64,000 nucleotides of DNA from Arcicella rosea (GTDB taxonomy: Bacteria > Bacteroidota > Bacteroidia > Cytophagales > Spirosomataceae): NCBI RefSeq assembly GCF_040543805.1, contig NZ_JBEUMS010000017.1, forward strand, positions 62,001-126,000. The letters are read 5' to 3'. The translations under genes and the position numbers were made by a program. This document shows positions 63,208 through 64,000 of the stretch, one piece after another. A model generated the notes under the pieces. The model ran no database searches and had not been told where the DNA came from. It saw only the letters and a program-made list of their open reading frames with translations. Positions within the stretch are counted from its first letter, which is position 1. The number at the start of each line of letters is the position of its first letter.

Positions 63208-64000
63208 TTAAAGGTTTCCTTTTCTCATTTCTTTTACGGCATAATCTGCCGCACGAGCTGTAATTGCCATAAAAGTTAATGAAGGATTTTGTGTTGAAGT
63301 AGAAGTCATACAAGCGCCATCCGTTACGAATACATTTTTACAAGTATGTAACTGATTCCACTTGTTCAATAACGACGTTTTAGGATCTTTTCCCATACGC
63401 ACGCCACCCATTTCGTGAATATCCAAACCGGGAGCTTTATCTGGTTTGTCATGTGTTTGAATATTTTTGAAACCCGCTTTCGTCAACATTTCAGCCATTT
63501 CTGTATGGAAATCCTGAATCATTTTTTCATCGTTATCATCATACGCTACCGAAATTTTCAGTTGTGGAATTCCCCAAGGATCTAATAATTTTTTATCCAA
63601 AGCTACATAATTACTTTCTTTCGGAATGGTTTCGCCCATCATGTGCGAACCTACTCGCCAATTACCATATTGTTGTTCATTCAAGCTGTTTTTCAAAGAT
63701 TCACCGATGCCCGAAGTATCATTTGAAGTAATTCTGCTTGAACCAAAACCAGCAGCATAGCCTCTTAAAAAATCGGTTTCTTGCTTGAAAACATTTCTAA
63801 AACGTGGAATATAACTACTGTTCGGACGAATCCCTTCGGTTGTGCTATTCAAAAAGCCTTCGTACTCGGCAGAAATCGTTGTACGGAAATTGTGAAAAGC
63901 AATGTACTTGCCCAACAAACCATTATCGTTCCCCAAACCATTTTGGAAACGATTTGAAGTAGAATTTAACAAAATCAAATTAGAATTTAAAGTAGCCGCA
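63208..64000 (-). CDS. GMC-family oxidoreductase, C-terminal part (cut by right edge)
   Basis: The frame is open to the window edge, giving the last ~264 residues of an FAD-dependent GMC enzyme. Seen are the AATLNSNLILLNST...NGLGNDNGLLGKY region of the substrate domain and the C-terminal HEMGGVRMGKDPKTSLLNKWNQLH, NVFVTDGACMTSTSTQNPSLTFMAITARAADYAV, with the histidine and asparagine typical of the active site. In Bacteroidota, such genes next to DUF1080 genes often oxidise sugars at C3. A TTG at 63978 is not a start; family sequence continues upstream. Confidence 0.92.
   Translation of the reverse strand, partial: AATLNSNLILLNSTSNRFQNGLGNDNGLLGKYIAFHNFRTTISAEYEGFLNSTTEGIRPNSSYIPRFRNVFKQETDFLRGYAAGFGSSRITSNDTSGIGESLKNSLNEQQYGNWRVGSHMMGETIPKESNYVALDKKLLDPWGIPQLKISVAYDDNDEKMIQDFHTEMAEMLTKAGFKNIQTHDKPDKAPGLDIHEMGGVRMGKDPKTSLLNKWNQLHTCKNVFVTDGACMTSTSTQNPSLTFMAITARAADYAVKEMRKGNL

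Overview
The window comes from a Bacteroidota chromosome, most likely a Cytophagales-type environmental bacterium (genus not determinable here). Supporting signs are two SusC/SusD pairs, A+T-rich DNA, weak or absent Shine-Dalgarno sequences, several TAnnTTTG promoter -7 boxes, many Bacteroidota-type lipoproteins and TonB receptors, and intergenic tracts of short imperfect repeats. About 39 protein genes are supported; two are cut by the window edges. No rRNA, tRNA, CRISPR array, prophage or insertion sequence was seen.

Layout: 1-4 kb, adaptor (5' end missing) and AcrB-type pump of an RND efflux system. 4.4-7.2 kb, secreted sugar dehydrogenase fused to PKD and cytochrome c domains. 7.2-13.2 kb (minus), a second complete RND system in the order TolC-like, permease, lipoprotein adaptor. 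13.5-18.8 kb, a phosphodiesterase-like/alkaline phosphatase fusion and a large SWIM-SNF2 helicase. 18.9-19.6 kb, a HigB/HigA toxin-antitoxin pair. 19.7-22.4 kb (minus), metE behind a cobalamin riboswitch. 22.8-27.7 kb, first SusC/SusD pair. 27.7-33.8 kb (minus), Crp-type regulator, D-amino-acid dehydrogenase-like oxidoreductase, DUF885 protein and a TonB receptor. 34-40.4 kb (minus), a leucine-rich-repeat kinase, a tandem hairpin repeat, a Tat-exported TIM-barrel isomerase-like protein and a giant ThuA/sugar dehydrogenase/PKD/cytochrome protein. 40.6-42.9 kb, Nudix-type regulator and semialdehyde dehydrogenase. 43.4-47.4 kb, NagB-deacetylase fusion, amino-sugar-type MFS transporter and a DUF983 protein. 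47.5-61.4 kb, a DeoR regulator divergent from a run SusC-SusD-fucosidase-RidA-D-threonine aldolase-like-M19 dipeptidase-hexosaminidase-alpha/beta hydrolase. 61.4-64 kb (minus), AraC regulator, DUF1080 protein and a GMC oxidoreductase cut by the right edge.

How the parts may work together: the 43-61 kb block reads as one catabolic programme for fucosylated, N-acetylhexosamine-containing glycans or glycopeptides. GH29 and GH20 enzymes trim sugars, SusCD imports products, an MFS carrier takes up amino sugar, NagB with its deacetylase-like domain feeds glycolysis, and the M19 dipeptidase, D-amino-acid PLP enzyme and RidA handle amino-acid or D-amino-acid parts. Two TTGCA-rich palindromes between the DeoR gene and susC, one over the predicted start site, suggest DeoR is the switch. 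Two separate loci (35.6-40.4 kb; 62.5-64 kb) look like oxidative, 3-keto-sugar-type carbohydrate metabolism linked to periplasmic electron transfer.

The least explained feature is the intergenic DNA. At least twelve gaps carry 7- or 8-nt-period degenerate tracts, often as two complementary arms; nearly every gap of the 51-61 kb operon holds a different long palindrome; and 35.4-35.6 kb contains three degenerate 63-bp units, each with a hairpin and a GTTGA at exactly 63-bp spacing. All functions are inferred from recognisable motifs; no database search was possible.
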